From Thamnaconus septentrionalis (Eukaryota > Chordata > Actinopteri > Tetraodontiformes > Monacanthidae): a stretch of 64,000 nt of DNA. The position numbers were made by a program, and so were the translations under genes. Below the pieces are notes generated by a model that did no database searches, was not told the origin of the DNA, and saw only the letters and a program-made list of their open reading frames with translations. The DNA is taken from positions 10,815,501-10,879,500 of the forward strand of contig CM020517.1 in the NCBI GenBank assembly GCA_009823395.1, given 5' to 3'. Positions 34,574 through 46,090 of this stretch are shown piece after piece (positions within the stretch are counted from its first letter, which is position 1; each line of letters starts with the position of its first letter).

Positions 34574-34613
34574 CTCCTCCTCCTCCTCCTCCTCCTCCTC
34601 CTCCTCCGCCGCC
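34574..34613. repeat. (CTC)n(CGC)n microsatellite
   Basis: About 33 bp CTC followed by CCGCCGCC. Poly-Glu, poly-Arg and poly-Leu frames here are artefacts. Confidence 0.95.
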
Positions 34614-35759
34614 ACTTTAACAGCGCCAGAGAGGAGACAGTAGATCCGCTGCTGGAGAGCATACCAAGCAGGAGCTCTTCCCCCTTCCCTCATACACTGT
34701 CTCCTTAGATATTACGGCTCAATATGAGGCGTTCTGTTTGGCCCGGCTGGGTTTTTAATAAACCCTGACAAGGATTTATCACCTGTTCATGGCTCTATGT
34801 GCTGCCACTCTGTTAGGCGGAGGTGGCGGCGGCGGCGGTGGGACGGCTTTGGCATGCAGCAGTCATATTCACTTCGTATCAGCGAGAGGCGGCGAGCTCG
34901 CCCGCCAGCAGCGAGCAGGAGCAGGCCGCTGGGTGAAGTGAATGTAGAAACGGGCGGCTCGCCGCTGGCGTTCCAAGATGGTCGCAGCTTCTGAACAGTT
35001 GTTTTTTTTTTTAAAGAAAGGCAGATTGAGGGACGTTTGATTTTCACGAATATGGAAAAGTGGTCATTTTAACAAACATGCACCTGTGAGTTAGGAGGCT
35101 GTGTATTTAAGGAGGTTGTTTTTTTTTTTTTTTTTTAAATAAATCAAGTACACATTGACAGTGTTTAAAAAACAAAACAGATAAAGTGACATGTTGGCCA
35201 ATCAGAAGCCTTAAAATTTGTTAAAATGGCACATCAGCTGAAACGATTAGTTTTCTATTTTAGTGCAGTGAAGGTGAAACGCAATGCAATACTCAAAATG
35301 CTCTCAATGTCATAGAAAACAGGAAACAGGAAAAGTCCTGCTGGAAAGATTGAAAACTGTTATTTATTTATTTCATTTTTTTTGCGGTTTATCCGCTGCT
35401 GCTCCGGGGAAAATCCCATAAAACAGATGATGTCATGCACAAGCGTCAAGCCCAAAGCTCCCAGTTTCCTGCACACATGCAAACAGCAGAAGGGAGTTCT
35501 CCAAAAGCTTCGAGATGAGATTTAGCATCAGAAAATGTTTGGAAGCAGCCAATTTTCAGCCGTTCACTTTCGATCCACTCGATGTTTTTTGAGCACGCTG
35601 GACTGGGCAAAAAAAACCCAAAACAACTCCTCAAACTTCACATGCGCCGTCTCCACCTCTGAAAATGTCCCATCATCTTCCTCCCCCGCACCTTCGTCCC
35701 TCCCCTCCACTGCTCATCATTGTCTCCGCCCCCCCGCTGCTGCTCGCTCGATCCCTTCG
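34614..35759. other. Unique DNA with poly-T tracts
   Basis: GGCGGC triplets (34820-34840), poly-T at 35001-35012 and 35119-35136. 35040-35340 is AT-rich and CpG-poor and may be old repeat, family unknown. Confidence 0.4.
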
Positions 35760-35904
35760 CTCCTCCTCCTCCTCCCCCCCCCCCCCTCCTCCTCCTCCTC
35801 TCTGTGCGTGCCTCACACCAGGCCTCTCCATTGAGGACTCAGCCAGGACCGTTGCTAGGTGATGCACCCCCCCGATCCCTCACACACACACACACACACA
35901 CACA
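35760..35904. repeat. (CTC)n / poly-C / (CTC)n then (CA)12
   Basis: CTC units interrupted by about 13 C (35760-35800), ordinary sequence, then pure CA at 35880-35904. Confidence 0.93.
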
Positions 35905-36141
35905 GTGGAGAAGGGGGGAGGGCCGTGGTGGGTTGGGGGTGCGTGTGTTTGCGCACACGCGTGTGTGTCTCTTTCTCGGCAGTTATCACTAATTGACAGC
36001 TGCCGGCCCTCAGGGCTGTATTCTAACCCTGCTGCCCCCCCACCCCCACTCCCCCACCCCGGTATAATCTGAGGGCAGGGCTCTGTCCCCCCGCTTCTGC
36101 CCCCCCCCCCCACCCTTCCCCCTCCCCCCCTCCATCCATCC
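35905..36141. other. C-rich stretch
   Basis: 36033-36130 consists of repeated C4-C11 runs. The minus strand is quadruplex-prone and the plus strand i-motif-prone. Confidence 0.5.
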
Positions 36142-36430
36142 CTCTCCTGCCCTGGGAGCGTGGGGAGGCAGCGCTGTCCTCCCTCCATCCACGACCTCTC
36201 CTGCCCTGGGAGGCAGGAAGTAAGGTGGAGAAGGAAAGGGAGGGCTGCGCTGTCCTCTGGTGGGACAACACACTGCACGACCTGCGCTGAGATAAGCAGC
36301 GAGGGGGCAGGGGGGGGAGGATTACCCCCCACCACCACCACCACCACCACACACACACACACGCACTCCTTTTGCAATATCACTCAAATTAAAGGAGGGG
36401 CCAGGGCAGGAAGTAAGGTGGAGAAGGAAA
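36142..36430. repeat. Local nested duplication
   Basis: CTCTCCTGCCCTGGGAG occurs at 36142-36158 and 36196-36212 (54 bp apart). A 26-bp segment beginning GGCAGGAAGTAAGG is identical at 36212-36237 and 36405-36430 (193 bp apart). A (CAC)n(AC)n run lies between them (36331-36362). These are recent local copies by position and identity. Confidence 0.9.
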
Positions 36431-36559
36431 AGAGGAGGAGCTGCGAGCGAGATCGGAAGGGAAGAGGGGAAACATGGCGGCGACGTGCAGGAGAGGGGTT
36501 GAGGGAGGGGCCTACACCCCCCCGATCAGAGACGCTCTGGAAAGGAAAAGTTGGAGCCG
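36431..36559. other. Purine-rich spacer
   Basis: GA-rich, with nothing recognised. Confidence 0.35.
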
Positions 36560-37450
36560 CCTAATAAAACAGAAGAATATTATTAAACAAAAGCCTGATT
36601 TTTTTTAAGCAAAATCTGCTTTGAATGATGATGATTTTTATTATTGTTGTAGTTAATAGAGAGCGCCAACAGAATCAAATGGCAGATGAGTCGCTGCATG
36701 TTAAACATCCCACTTTGTTTCCAGGGGCAAGTAATTAAAAAGACCCTTTTGTTAAAAATGAACTCCTCTTAAATATATAGCTCCACAAAGAAAGCGCAAT
36801 ACATCATAATAAACTGCAAGTAATTACTAAACAGAGTCAGATTAATGCACTTCGCCCTCATCCCAGCTCCTCTTATGTTTTTTTAAAAAAGCTCTGTTAA
36901 TACGGCTCCAAAATGCCATTAATATGCAGGGGAAAAAAACAAAAACCTGTCATTTCTTTCTCTCAGCCCTGTCGCCACTGTGCCGCAGTATTTTTACTGA
37001 GATATAGACGGAGCAGATGAAAAATAAAACAACAAGACAAATAAATGAACAGCGGCGCTCTTGTTGGGAGGGGGGACGGTGACAGTTGCGTAATCTCCAC
37101 TGCTGAGCGATTACTTCCAGAAGAAGTTCACCAATTGAATTAGGACATGTTTGTTTCACAACGCCGCCGCGTTCCCTTCACTCTAATTATCTTTGTATCA
37201 CTGTAATTATTAAAAAGTGTGCAAAAAGGATTATTTTTCTCTCCCTCCTCCATCCCTCACCATCCAGTCTGGCTCCTGCGTGCAGACTTTGACATTGCCG
37301 GGGCCGAATCGATAGATCCTGGGAACAGAAATGTGCGGCGCCCTGATTATAATGAAGATAGCTGGTCATTTAAAATGCTAATGGGCAATTTCACCTAATA
37401 AAGAGACATTCGGCCCGGCAGTTCATTAAAATTTAGAGGTGGAAAAGTCC
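36560..37450. promoter_or_regulatory. Longest enhancer-like block (cluster)
   Basis: Nearly 900 bp of AT-rich, CpG-poor DNA without simple repeats. It has GTAGTTAATAGAG, CAAGTAATTAAAAAG (about 36730), TAATAAACTGCAAGTAATTAC (about 36808), CAGATTAATGCAC (about 36838), GCCATTAATATGC, CACTCTAATTATC and TAATGGGCAATTTC words. The sub-blocks may be separate elements. It sits between G/C-skewed stretches, which makes the contrast stark. No open frame or splice pattern. Confidence 0.4.
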
Positions 37451-37854
37451 ATTCCAATTAAGTTTCACCCCCTCCTCTCTCTTCCGGCGGCGGCGGAACC
37501 ATTAGGATTTTTTTCTTCTTTTTTTTTTAAGAAATGTCGAGGCGGCAGCATCTCGCAATCTCGACACGCCGGGCCCGAAGAGGACCGGGACACTTAAGAG
37601 CGGAGGGAAGGGTCACCGAGCGGAGTGGAAATTGAGGAACATTAACGCTAGTTAGCATATGACCTCATCTGCCACCGCGCGTTGCGTCAGGCGGCGCTCG
37701 CCATCTGTTATTTCCAGCCGCCCCCTGCAGTCGTGGCCCGCAGAGGTGGCCACTTGAAGTCGCGACGCTTCCTACCCAAAGGTGCCGCCTTCGCCGAGAC
37801 GCGGCAGCTGCCGTCGGAAGTGAGCGAACTCCGTGCGGAGGAGGTGACGTCAGG

Positions 37855-37859
<5 letters not shown>
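37451..37859. other. Unique, CpG-rich DNA
   Basis: Nothing recognised beyond a T tract near 37521. Confidence 0.35.

Positions 37860-37902
<43 letters not shown>
37860..37902. repeat. (GA)21 microsatellite
   Basis: 43 bp pure GA. Confidence 0.96.
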
Positions 37903-37905
<3 letters not shown>

Positions 37906-38943
37906 TCGGCTCCTGTGGACGCTCCCTCTGCCACCAAGAGCTCCCTATGAAATGTCGACTGCATTACCAAACCATCGTACCGCCACACAAACACTCAAAA
38001 GTGCAATTTACAGAACGACTTTAAATGGAAGTGGCCCAACAGCAGCCGCCAAGCTAATCGCAAAACATTTACAACTTGTTGTACTTTGTTAAAACACACA
38101 CCACCTCGTCATCTGCAAATGAAACTGATTTTATGAGGGAATTGCATTCGACAAAAAAGCTCTCTCCTGGAGGTTGGCAAGATGGATGAGTCCGATTTCA
38201 TCTGCTAGCTGCCCTATGAAATCATACTTCTTCAGTCAGATATTTTTTTAAAGTTATCTCAATGATGATTTTATTTCTTAGTTCTACTTGTGAAACAGAC
38301 CCATGCCATACTTTTCCACCTTTGCTGTAATTAGCGTTCAACCCCTGTGACGTGTGGCTTGAGACGGGAGCCCAAGATTTAACCACATCCAGAAGTGGCA
38401 CTGATGCATCCAGCATAAGACGTCCATTCTCCTGCAGCGCCTCGTTTCTAATTACCGGCGACCCTGCCAGAAACAACAGGAACGGAGGGACGGACTCTCC
38501 GCAGCGGTGGAACCGAGAGCTCGTCCGCGTCCAGCACCGGCCCTGGCGATGCCAATCGGGCCGCCGTACGTTTTGCTGGACGTGCCGGCGTAGAGGGCGG
38601 AGGCGGGGTGCTGGTGTTGCGTGAGAACTCAGCGCAGGCGTGGGGCTGAAACAAGTTCCATCTGCGGCGGGCGAGTCGGAGGATGTGCGGCCCCGCTGCG
38701 GAGCTCGGATCAGATAGCGGGACAGAGGGTACAGTGTAAACACCCAACAATGAGAGAGGTAGAGTGCCCCCCCTCCAAACTTCCCTCCCCGTTACCATAG
38801 TATTAAAATAAACACGTCAAGTCGGATCCAGAATGGCACCGACAGCTCGGCTTAAAATGCTCACTCCTGCATTTCCAATGCAGGGGCCTCGTTTTGCTCC
38901 TTTGTTTTTAAGGAATGAATGTAAATTCTGTGTTGTTCATGCA
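37903..38943. other. Unique DNA
   Basis: 38460-38720 is CpG-rich. Frames occur on both strands without recognisable product. Confidence 0.4.
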
Positions 38944-38976
38944 ATGTGTGTGTGTGTGTGTGTGTGTGCGTGCGTG
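38944..38976. repeat. (TG)n microsatellite
   Basis: About 24 bp TG, then TGCGTGCG. Confidence 0.93.
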
Positions 38977-39125
38977 CAATGTCCTCAGTATGTTTCGATG
39001 TCTTTTGTTGCTGACAGACTGAACCTGCAAGCCAAAAAAAAAGCGTGAGGCATTGTATACCTGGAATCGTGCACATTAAAGGACAACTCCCCTGTAAAGT
39101 TCACTTCGCCTTAACAACAATATTT

Positions 39126-39340
39126 ATCTTGAGTCAGCCAGTCAGCGAAGTGCCACGGAAACAAGAAAAGTCCATTTTGCTCACTATACTTATGTATGTC
39201 TGCATGGAAGGCTGCAAACAGGGGGTTAAATGTGCCATTTTCTGGGTGTCTGAAGTTGTGCAAGGCTGTTCCACTGACCTCCGTTTTTTTTATATACAAA
39301 CTGGAGGCTGTAAACACAGGGCTAAATACACAGTTTTCTC
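39126..39340 (-). mobile_element. Copies of unnamed dispersed repeat (family A), reverse
   Basis: GGCTGCAAACAGGGGGTTAA (39211-39230) and GGAGGCTGTAAACACAGGGC (39303-39322) are two reverse copies of module 1, about 92 bp apart. The flank before the first copy aligns loosely in reverse with 48745-48790. A plus-strand Cys/Lys-rich frame here is repeat-derived. Confidence 0.55.
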
Positions 39341-39589
39341 TTCGTCTGTGGTGTTTTCCGGATAATTAACTGTGCAAAGCCGCTGTACTGAGTCCATGAT
39401 AAAGAAACAGTCCAACAGAAGGTCTAACATGGCTCCTTTTCAAACAATAAAAGCATCAAGAGAAACATTGGCGTGACTCAGCGTTTGAAGCTGTCCAGGC
39501 TTCAGTTTGACTCCCTGGTCCTGGTTCTTGCACTGCAATCAACATCAGCAATGATTTACAGTTTGAGGGAAAGCTTGGCCAAGGAGACA
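39341..39589. other. Unique DNA
   Basis: Nothing recognised. Confidence 0.35.
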
Positions 39590-39990
39590 CTCATTTATTA
39601 CCTATTGTGACTCTCCTAATCCTCCCACCGCCCCCCTTTTATTTTGACACCTCGGGCAAGTTTATTGGAGGAGGCAGTGGGCGCGCATTAGCTCGCGCCC
39701 GGCGTCTCGGTTCACCGTGTGTAATCTGAGAGGAGGCCATATTAGCATAGTGAATCAAACAAAACAAAGGCTCTGCCAGCGATGTAAACACGCAGAATTA
39801 AACCTCCCGCAGTTCACAGCCCGGTCACCCTCAGCTAATTCAGGCCGAGCTAGAAATCAAGTCTCCGCTCAATTACAGCATCTGCTTTCCATGCAGAACT
39901 CGGAGAGTGGATATCATTTACGGCGCACCACTTCCAGGACTGTCAGCGCTGTAAGCCCTCTTCAAAGGGTTTAAATTAGAGAAAGTATGC
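39590..39990. promoter_or_regulatory. Candidate POU/SOX-type enhancer
   Basis: ATTAGCAT (39741-39748, octamer-like) and AACAAAGG (39763-39770, SOX-type) lie 14 bp apart within a repeat-free block. It also has CTCATTTATTACC, GAATTAAACC, AGCTAATTCAGG and GCTCAATTACAGC words. CCATATTAGC at 39738-39747 is one base from a CArG box. The combination looks deliberate but is unproven. Confidence 0.4.
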
Positions 39991-40399
39991 TTTATGAAAG
40001 CGCTCTCTTTTCTTTCTAAAAAGAGCCGGGAAAAAATAGTCATAATATATGTGCATAATGCCGATTCCAGTGCCCGACAGGATTTCATTACAGATGCGAG
40101 ATTTGTTCTCCTCAAACTCCCGCTCTGTTTTTTTTTTTTTCCCTCTCCTGCTTGTTGCGAGGCTTGTTTGTTCCTGACCTTTTCTGGTCCGAGCGAGACC
40201 TTTTCCACGCTCCCGGCGCTGGAGAGCCATCGACAGACCGGTGGCTGGCAATTACGCCTCAAAACTGCAATACTCCCACTTCCGAAACTCTCAGACACGC
40301 TGGCCGTACACCACCCGCTGCACTCGCGCTTACGTCTCCGAGCCATCGGAGAAAATAATTTAAGAAAAAAGTGAAATAAAAAAAAAAAAAAAAAAATCA
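39991..40399. other. Unique DNA ending in poly-A
   Basis: T tract at 40129-40140 and poly-A at 40378-40396. No gene signature. Confidence 0.4.
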
Positions 40400-40580
40400 A
40401 CACCAGCCAAGTAGTTTGCTGCTGCTGCTGCGGGGCTCAACAGCTGTTTACGGACGGTGCAGCTACTCCATTCCAGACTAACGACCAGTCCTACGACTAA
40501 TTACGTATATGGGAATAAAAGGCTATTAAGCAGGTTATTACGTGCTTCAGATATGTGTTTTAGTGTCTAATCCCCCTGTC
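40400..40580. promoter_or_regulatory. Weak candidate conserved block
   Basis: CAACAGCTGTTTACGG (E-box CAGCTG plus forkhead-like GTTTAC, about 40439), GACTAATTACGTATATG (about 40495) and CTATTAAGCAGGTTATTACG lie within 110 bp. Confidence 0.27.
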
Positions 40581-40706
40581 TTTAAGTGCGACAGGAGTTG
40601 TGCTAAGCGAACACTTTGGGATGTCTCTCTCCTCCCCCTGCTTGGACAGCTGTTCCACAGGCTGAATATCTGCTTTGAAGGAGAATTGGAACCAGGGCGA
40701 AGCTCA

Positions 40707-40769
40707 TTCTTCTTTTTCTCCTTCTTCTTTTTCTCCTTCTTCTTTTTCTCCTTCTTCTTCTTCTTCTCC
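40707..40769 (+). repeat. 15-bp pyrimidine minisatellite x3
   Basis: TTCTTCTTTTTCTCC occurs three times without a mismatch (40707-40721, 40722-40736, 40737-40751), then grades into TTC repeats to 40769. A Lys/Glu-rich minus-strand frame is its translation. Confidence 0.95.
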
Positions 40770-42589
40770 TTGCATCTGCCGCCTGGCCGGAGCTCCCGCT
40801 GATCAAACAGCGGACTCCCAACTGACAAATAGCTTTTTATTGCGATAAAATCAAAGTATTTTAATGGCATACTTGCCGGATACCTGCGTAAAGGTCAAAT
40901 CAGATGACCTCTAGCTTGGGTCAACAGTCTTCCGCTTGTTTTAAAACTCTGGTCCTGATTAAAAAAGCTTCAAAAGGGACAAATATGTGTGTATTGTGGT
41001 TGAAGTAAAGTTACTCTCCGGGGTGTTTTTTTGCCATTCTTATAGTTCAGTTTGAGGATATTTTTTTTGGCTCATCATCAGTTGCTTTTGTTCATCATTT
41101 GCACAGACACCAGTGTTGCTGTTTAAGTATAAAAAGCTGTCTGGGGAGATTTCCAGCTCTGTTTTTGGAAGCCGTGACTCAAACCCTCCCAAAAAAAAAA
41201 GAAGAGGCTTCCCTTGTCTCTGTGTGCTGCTGCTGAATAGGAGGCAGTTAGTGACCCGGTGACCCCACCCTCAGAGACACAGAGGTGGGTGGGATGGTGG
41301 CGGTGGTGGCTGGACCCAGGCCAACGCTTTAGCCATAACATTCTCTCCAGAGACAAATACACTTTTTAATTACGTGCGGGCCGCGGCTACGCTAAATTTC
41401 TCGGGTTAGGAGCCCGTTCCTGGGGGGGAGGGGGGAGGGTGGGCCACCAGTGAATCTTGACACAGTGCGTCAAACGCGGCTTGATGTGATTACAATGTGT
41501 CGAGGTCGGCGGTTTAAGGCCGGGGTGAAGATGGAAGTTGCGCAACTCCTTTGTCTCGCGGCGGAGACGCACTCGTCCTCCTCGCCGCCGTCCTTCCCGC
41601 TAATCTGCTTCCCAGCTGATGTTTTTGTTCCCACTAGGTTAAACTTGTTAGCGCGATGTCCAAACACTCTGCCGCTTGCAAATGCGTCTTATCAACGTCC
41701 GCGAGCGCTTCCTTGAATCCATTTTTTCCTGGACCCGGCTCTTCTTTTTTATTTTATTTTTTGTGAAATTGGAGAATTGAAAATTCTTCGCCCGCGCTGC
41801 CGGCCTTATTGATCCTCGCGCTTGTTGTTTCTTTGGTTGTCACCAGGTTTCGGCGCAGGGTAAAACCACAGCGGCAGGGCCGACGGGAGGGAGGAATCGA
41901 TCAAACCCCTCGGCTTGCAGATAAGGCGGCTCCAAGGAGGAAGAACCGCCGAGCCGGCGTTTCAAGCGCATCGCAAGGTACGATATCAATCCCCACCACC
42001 GGCGAACGGCGACGGGCCGAGTCGTCTCGTCCATCAGGCGCGTTTGCCATTTCAAGGTACCTTCAAGGGTCTGCGTCAGACGGTCGGCAGTCACGGCGAG
42101 GCGGCGAGGCGCTCCGAGTCGTGGCTCCAAGGTCAAAGGTGTGAACGACGAGGGGAGAAAAATGAAGCTCCTGCTCGGCCGGCCGCCCAGGGTCGGTGCA
42201 GTTCGGGTTCCCGGTGTCATTTTTTCCCAGATTTTCAGACTTTTTCCTGCTAAGCTATGGTAGGACGCTCATTTCAGTGCTCATTAAAGAGTTTTTTTTT
42301 TGTTTTATTTTTAGTCCCGAAAGAACGTTTGAATTGTTGTTGTTTGTCTTGTTTTTTCTGTACATCTCCGTCGTGGTTTTGACTCGGCAGGCCGGGTGAT
42401 TCTGATAATGATGTCAGGGTCGTTCGGTTGGGCTCTGGCTACGAGTCAAATCTTTTTTTCCCGCCAGTTCAGAAACATTCCATCAAAAGCAAGAAGACGT
42501 CGTAGCGAGTGAAACCGCCTGGGACGCCTCGGTGCGAGATGAAATAATAAATGGGTCCGCGTTTTTTAAACTTTGCATTTCAAAACGGG
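40770..42589. other. Unique DNA, CpG-rich 41390-42200
   Basis: Short A/T runs. 41840-42180 has the highest CpG density and long overlapping frames on both strands, but none contains a domain I recognise and no promoter set is evident. Confidence 0.4.
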
Positions 42590-43032
42590 GGAAGTGATTG
42601 GGCGCGATTGCGGATGCGTACATGCATTAGTCTAACCAGGCTGATTGCATGTTAATGAAATCAAAGTGGGCTTTACGCCGTCATTCCCGCTGTTTACTGC
42701 TCGGGGCAGAAGTTTTGATTGTGGGACAAATTTTCCATTTCTCGCAACGCCACTTTTCTCGACGTGCAGCAGCCGCGAAGAGGAGTTTTGACTGTGCGTT
42801 CAAGCATTTTCCTCTTTTTTTATTATTATTCATTTCATTTATTGAAACGCATGAAGAGGGGCAAGTTCACTGTGTTGCCTCATGAAGCCGTAATTCCAGT
42901 TTCAATCGCAGTCCCAAACAAATATTTGTTCACCACTGCAGATTCCACCAACTCGTCAGTTTGAGCTCTCGACTGTTTGGCCGCAAACATTTGACGAGTT
43001 GCTGATAATGTGATTGTTAATAATTTGGACGA
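42590..43032. promoter_or_regulatory. Weak candidate conserved block
   Basis: GCATGTTAATGAAATC (about 42646) and GCTGTTTACTGC (about 42688) lie in repeat-free sequence. Later, GATTGTTAATAATTTGG (about 43011) abuts a transposon remnant. Confidence 0.22.
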
Positions 43033-43170
43033 CTGAACTTCAGCAGGTTGCTCTCACATCACCCGCATGCCTAAATGCATTGAGTTCCTACCATGTGATT
43101 GGCCTGATTAGGTATTTGCGCTAGCAAGCGATTGAATGTTTTTTCCCTAATAAAGTGGCCGGTGAGTGAA
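43033..43170 (+). mobile_element. Fish repeat end ('TAATAAAGTGGCCGGTGAG')
   Basis: Reads GAACTTCAGCAGG, CATGCCTAAATGCATTGAG, CATGTGATTGGCCTGATTAG, then CTAATAAAGTGGCCGGTGAG. These phrases in this order mark the end of a very common teleost interspersed repeat. I do not assert its class. It is diverged by several substitutions and so is old. Confidence 0.75.
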
Positions 43171-44224
43171 ATGCGGAAAATAATTGTGGGAATACTATGA
43201 TGTCAGTGAGGACGCATTTTGTGAGATTCTGCATTGACGGAGTTGAAATAATAAATGAATCCATTCCGACGATGACAGATTGTTCCGCTCAGGATTCTAA
43301 TTGGCAGGATCGCATTTCCGTGCAACACTAACATTCCCCAATAGATTTTAAAGGCGAGTGTGGCGCTCAGGCGACGGCGCCGCCAATTAATCCCGAAGCT
43401 GCTCTTGCTTGGGTGGCCGTCACTCTCCTCTTGCCTGGATACAAACGCAGGTTCAGATCATTTTGCCGCCTCGACGCATGCAAATCATAACCCCCACCCC
43501 CACCCCCGTCTGCATCGGCGCTGCCCCCGATGGCAGGCCCATCGCGTCATTTTGATTGGCTTTATTTGGTGGCGTTTGCCTAAAAACCGCAGCGCCCACG
43601 TAAAAATGCACGCCGGCAAGCTGGACGCCGTCGACTATTTGCACATCATCTGTTCCCCAGCTGCCACCTGCAGATTGCCCCCCTTCCTGCTCCTTGTTTA
43701 AAATGCATTAGTTACCCCCTCCTCCAAAAAAATCCCATTTCGGTGGCCTGGGTCTGCGGTATATTGCGGTTGATTTTTGATCACATGAATAAAGAGTGTT
43801 GGACAAGCAGTCGGATTTGCATGCACGCTCGTCTAAAGTTTGCATGCATGCCGTACCTGCGCGCCGCACACTAATGAGGCAATTATTTCGACTGCAGGCC
43901 TGAGAGTGTGCGCGCGTGCTTGCGTGTGTGTGTACGTGTACGTGTGCGGCGGGCGGAGAGGAGAAGATGCCGCTGAGCTTGGCGCTGCGGGACGAGCGGC
44001 GGGTCAGCTGGACCACAGAGTGAGCGTTTCTGCACAATTTAATGAACGGGAAAACACTTGGCACGCTCACATAATGAGTTCTGAGGCAAAAAATTTGGAG
44101 GAAAAACGAGGATTCTCATGGGGTGCGTCTGTGGGGAGGCTTTAAAGGAAAAGGCTCGTCCCTCGCTGGTGCTCATTCAGTGGGGTTTTTTTCGTTTATT
44201 TAATTTTTTTTTAAAATATCAAGT
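43171..44224. other. Unique DNA
   Basis: Contains a CCCCCA run (43490-43506) and a TG/CG alternating patch at 43906-43946. Nothing gene-like. Confidence 0.4.
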
Positions 44225-44486
44225 CAACAAAAAAAGAGATTCGCTTTAATGCGCCGCAATTAGCCGTAATAGTTGCAATCATACGCATCAATGGGGCCGA
44301 TGGAAAATAAAACACAAAAGTTGAAAAAAAAACGGACACTGGCACGCTGTTACTTATTGATGTGTGAAACTTCAAAGTGGCGAGGCCAAACGACGACTGA
44401 AGTTCCCTTTAATGGCCACGCTGATCAATTGCCTTCCTGCTGAGGCACGTTGGGCACAGTGAGGGTGATTAGGGGGCCCGAGTGTG

Positions 44487-44488
<2 letters not shown>
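44225..44488. promoter_or_regulatory. Candidate conserved element
   Basis: CTTTAATGCGCCGCAATTAGCC (about 44244-44265), CAATCATACGCATC, GTTACTTATTGATG (about 44350), CCTTTAATGGCC and GCTGATCAATTGCC, without repeats over about 220 bp. Confidence 0.32.

Positions 44489-44521
<33 letters not shown>
44489..44521. repeat. (AC)16 microsatellite
   Basis: 33 bp pure AC. Confidence 0.95.
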
Positions 44522-44523
<2 letters not shown>

Positions 44524-46090
44524 GAGCTTTCAAATTCGGTAGCAATTATGGCAGAATAAATTACCTCCTTGCCTGCGGTCGGCTTCCAGCGAGCGCCGAG
44601 AAGCAGTTTGGTTGACAGGGTGAAAAAAAAAAAATCCTGTTTGTTTTCACGGAAGACGTCAGTTTTATTCTGAGGTTTTGTTAATCATTCATCGCGGCTG
44701 TGAAGTCAATCCCTCGTCTCCCTATCTCCTCCTTTTGGTGGAGTGCCTGCAGGTAAAACAGATCCATGAGCAGCATTGAGGCAACACCTGCGCGCTGAAG
44801 TCAACTGAATATGTCTCGTAGGAAAAATGGGGATGGAATTGTTTTAATGAACAAACGAGGCGCTGGTGCAGGACATTTTGGCACAACTTGCAGATGGAAC
44901 GACATCAGGAGCTAAATGTCCTTCACCTGGTTTTGGACTCAGTGGTTGAGTTTCCATTTAATCAAATTCATTAAACCAGAGAACATCTTGAAAAAAATGA
45001 GTTAGCTAATATTTACTTAGCATAATCACTTAGCAGTTAGCTAGCTAGCGTAGCCAGTAGACGAGTTAATGTAGTCATGAGTCAGTGAAATGACTCTAGA
45101 GCTTTGAATGATCCATTCAGGACTTGCACGTCACTATCCAGTGTTTTTCTGTGAACCAGGCAGTTAAAAACACGGCCAAGAGCTCTTGTCATTCAGCTAA
45201 CATCACCCAAAGTACACGTTTTTTGCCTTTTTTTGGTAGACACCAATTACGTCTCTGTTGTGTCGGCAATTTGTTGCCTTTAACGGATTAATTTGGAGAA
45301 AGCGGAGCCAGTTGCGAGATTTATCGTCAGGCTGTCGTTTCTTCTGGACGGCGCGTCTGTTGAGTAACGAGCAGCAGGGAGACGTTTCGCCGAGATCAAT
45401 CTTAAAGGACATTTTCCAAAAGCCTGACTAATTACCCTCGTGCTTTCGATTATTGTCCAGGGAGTGGAAAGACGGAAGAAAAAACACAACCGAAAAAAAA
45501 AAAAAAACAGATACCGATGAGTCATTTTGCCTTGTTAAAAGTCTGGCTTTTTGCCTCCGCTGAACCTTCCGTCGCTCCTTCTTCCCTCCTCTCTCCTCTA
45601 TTACGCAGACGGAAGGAAGGAAGGATGCCAGCGTGTTGCTCGTGCAGCTTCAGTTAAAGTTACACATTAATATCCACGCTTGACCTTTCGGATGAGCCGC
45701 AGCATTACTCTTGCGCGCTCTAACCTGTCCCGCCTGGACTTAGAGTAATGTGCTGGCTGACCGCCGAGGTTGACCCCCGGGCCAGGCATTAGAATGTAGA
45801 CCACATGTCTCGGCAACCCGCGCCTGGCCTTCCGACCGCGGCCGCCGATAAAAGTCCCAAACAAACGCAAATGCTTATCGGCTACTCGCGCGCCACTGTA
45901 TCTGGTTTGTTGCGCTCTTCCTGGTTTCTCTCCTGGCTTGGCGCTGGAGCAGACCAGAGCGGCTACGCTAGCTAGCCAAATAAACAAACAAATTAACAAA
46001 CAAAAAGACGCTCTGACCTTGCGAACGGCGCAAACAGGAAGTGCTGCTTTTGTTTTAATGGGACGCGGACTCGCCGCGGAGGAAGCGGCG
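44522..46090. other. Unique DNA
   Basis: A tracts near 44623 and 45496. 45400-45460 has TAATTACCC and GATTATTGTCC words and may be a small conserved piece. GCTAGCTAGCG at 45039 and GCTAGCTAGCC at 45967 are short palindrome-rich spots. Confidence 0.35.
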
